DNA from: CAUZWH01 sp965247665
GTDB taxonomy: Bacteria > Pseudomonadota > Alphaproteobacteria > SHVV01
DNA: 64,000 nt
Direction: 5' to 3'
NCBI GenBank assembly: GCA_965247665.1
Contig: CBDFHH010000005.1
Coordinates: 62,001 to 126,000, forward strand
Each line of letters opens with the position of its first letter. Positions within the stretch are counted from its first letter, which is position 1. Positions 63,251 to 64,000 of this stretch are shown piece by piece. Below the pieces are notes generated by a model. That model was not told the origin of the DNA and ran no database searches. It was given only the letters and a program-made list of their open reading frames with translations. A program made the position numbers and the translations under genes.

Positions 63251-64000
63251 TCACAGCACCGCGCCGGGCGCCGCCAGGGCGTATTCCGTCAGCTCGGCAA
63301 CCAGGTAGTCGTACGCTTCATCGACGGAGTCGGTGCGGCGAAACAAATCGAGATCGGATTTGCTGATCGTGCCGTACTCAACGAGCGCTTCGAAGTTGAT
63401 GACGTCGTTCCAATAGCCGGTCCCGAACAAGACCACCGGCAGGCGTTTGCCGATCTTCCGCGTCTGCAGCAGCGTAAGAATCTCGAACAGCTCGTCGAGC
63501 GTACCGTAGCCGCCGGGGAACACCACCACCGCCTTGGCGAGATAGAGAAACCAGAATTTGCGCATGAAGAAGTAGTGGAAGTGGAACCCCAGCTCACGGG
63601 TGACGTAACGGTTGCGGAACTCCTCGATCGGGATCGAGATTGTCAGCCCGACATTCATCCCGCTGGCTTCGGAAGCCCCGCGGGCGGCAGCTTCCATGAT
63701 ACCGGGACCGCCACCGGTGCAGACGACGAAACGCCGGGCATCTTGGCCGAGAGATTTCGACCATCGGGTCAATCGCGCAGCGAGATCACGCGCGGCCCGG
63801 TAGTAAGACGACAGATCTTTCGCTTTGGCGCCGTTCGGCCGGGACGACCCGATTCGCGCCGATCCCATGAACACGATCGTGTCCTCGATACCGTGTTCGG
63901 CGAATCGGTCCAATGGCTCGACATACTCAGAGAGAATACGAAGCGAGCGAGCGCCTCGGCTGTTGAGAAATTCGGTATTGTTGTAGGCGTGGCGTAGGGT
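63251..64000 (-). CDS. LOG-family protein (TIGR00730), 5' end beyond window
   Basis: Rossmann-like protein of the LOG/cytokinin-riboside-phosphate-hydrolase family; motifs G-G-G-P-G-I-M-E-A and P-G-G-Y-G-T-L-D-E. The frame stays open to position 64000 (A-Y-N-N-T-E-F-L-N-S-R-G-A-R-S-L-R-I-L), so the start is outside; an internal TTG at 63913 is not the start. Role in bacteria is often nucleotide or AMP hydrolysis. Six bp upstream of tlyA. Confidence 0.88.
   Translation of the reverse strand, partial: TLRHAYNNTEFLNSRGARSLRILSEYVEPLDRFAEHGIEDTIVFMGSARIGSSRPNGAKAKDLSSYYRAARDLAARLTRWSKSLGQDARRFVVCTGGGPGIMEAAARGASEASGMNVGLTISIPIEEFRNRYVTRELGFHFHYFFMRKFWFLYLAKAVVVFPGGYGTLDELFEILTLLQTRKIGKRLPVVLFGTGYWNDVINFEALVEYGTISKSDLDLFRRTDSVDEAYDYLVAELTEYALAAPGAVL

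Noticed and set aside
62220..63254. 344-residue frame spanning the IS630 relic and tlyA
   Set aside because: Only its last 65 codons resemble a transposase; the rest is tlyA in the wrong frame.
1..64000. CRISPR array, prophage, secretion or antiphage system
   Set aside because: No regularly spaced repeats, phage structural genes or defence-gene signatures were seen.

Overview
The window is a GC-rich bacterial chromosome segment. Gene content points to an alphaproteobacterium, probably close to the Rhodospirillales: AddAB instead of RecBCD, the ChvG/ChvI two-component system with pckA nearby, MmcB, a zf-CHCC protein of the NDUFS6 type, an AmgK/MurU peptidoglycan-recycling pair beside tsaE, YejABEF, and a 4.5S RNA directly before dnaX-ybaB-recR. 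Genes are packed tightly and ATGA or TAGTG overlaps are common. This assignment is an inference from gene families, not from a marker tree.

Layout. 1-7.6 kb (minus): tsaE-amgK-murU-addB-addA; addA runs off the left edge. 7.6-15.6 kb: ferredoxin-NADP reductase, rapZ-chvG-chvI (minus), a HugZ-like protein, an SDR and pckA. 15.6-21 kb: a frameshifted relic that may be an AdoMet decarboxylase, polA, a small zinc-ribbon gene, and a complete insertion sequence beside tRNA-Arg(CCG). 21-27.6 kb: pyrE, mmcB, the heptose operon gmhA-hldE-hldD, two phosphatases, and a glutathione S-transferase with an in-frame TGA at its catalytic cysteine. 27.7-31 kb: small metabolic and regulatory genes. 31-42 kb (minus): a cytochrome c, hisN, two YejA-like binding proteins, yejB, yejE, yejF and two tandem D-2-hydroxyacid dehydrogenases. 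42-51 kb: kdsB-pheA, nudC, ffs, dnaX-ybaB-recR, rmuC, def-fmt-truA. 51-58 kb (minus): rpmH-rnpA-yidD-yidC-engB-argB-dapD-dapE and a membrane protein. 58-64 kb: a TVP38 protein with a MerA-like reductase, an orphan histidine kinase, a 276-bp IS630-derived miniature element, tlyA and a LOG-family gene that leaves the right edge.

Main discovery candidate: the GST at 26932-27624. Its open frame carries TGA as codon 13, exactly where omega/beta-like GSTs have the nucleophilic Cys of a C-P-x-x motif. A perfect 6-bp GCGCGC hairpin with a 12-nt loop starts 11 nt after the TGA, which suits a bacterial SECIS. I read it as a probable selenocysteine GST; the alternative is a point-mutated pseudogene. Other notable points: a DNA polymerase I whose four proofreading carboxylates are all replaced, a ChvGI locus without hprK or PTS genes next to rapZ, a 20-bp direct repeat around the insertion sequence, and two decayed genes.

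Functionally the window is mostly housekeeping: DNA repair and replication (addAB, polA, dnaX, recR, rmuC, mmcB), envelope and LPS (murU/amgK, heptose, kdsB, yidC/yidD), amino acids (dapDE, argB, pheA, hisN), translation (def, fmt, truA, rpmH, rnpA, tsaE, tlyA, ffs) and peptide uptake (yej).
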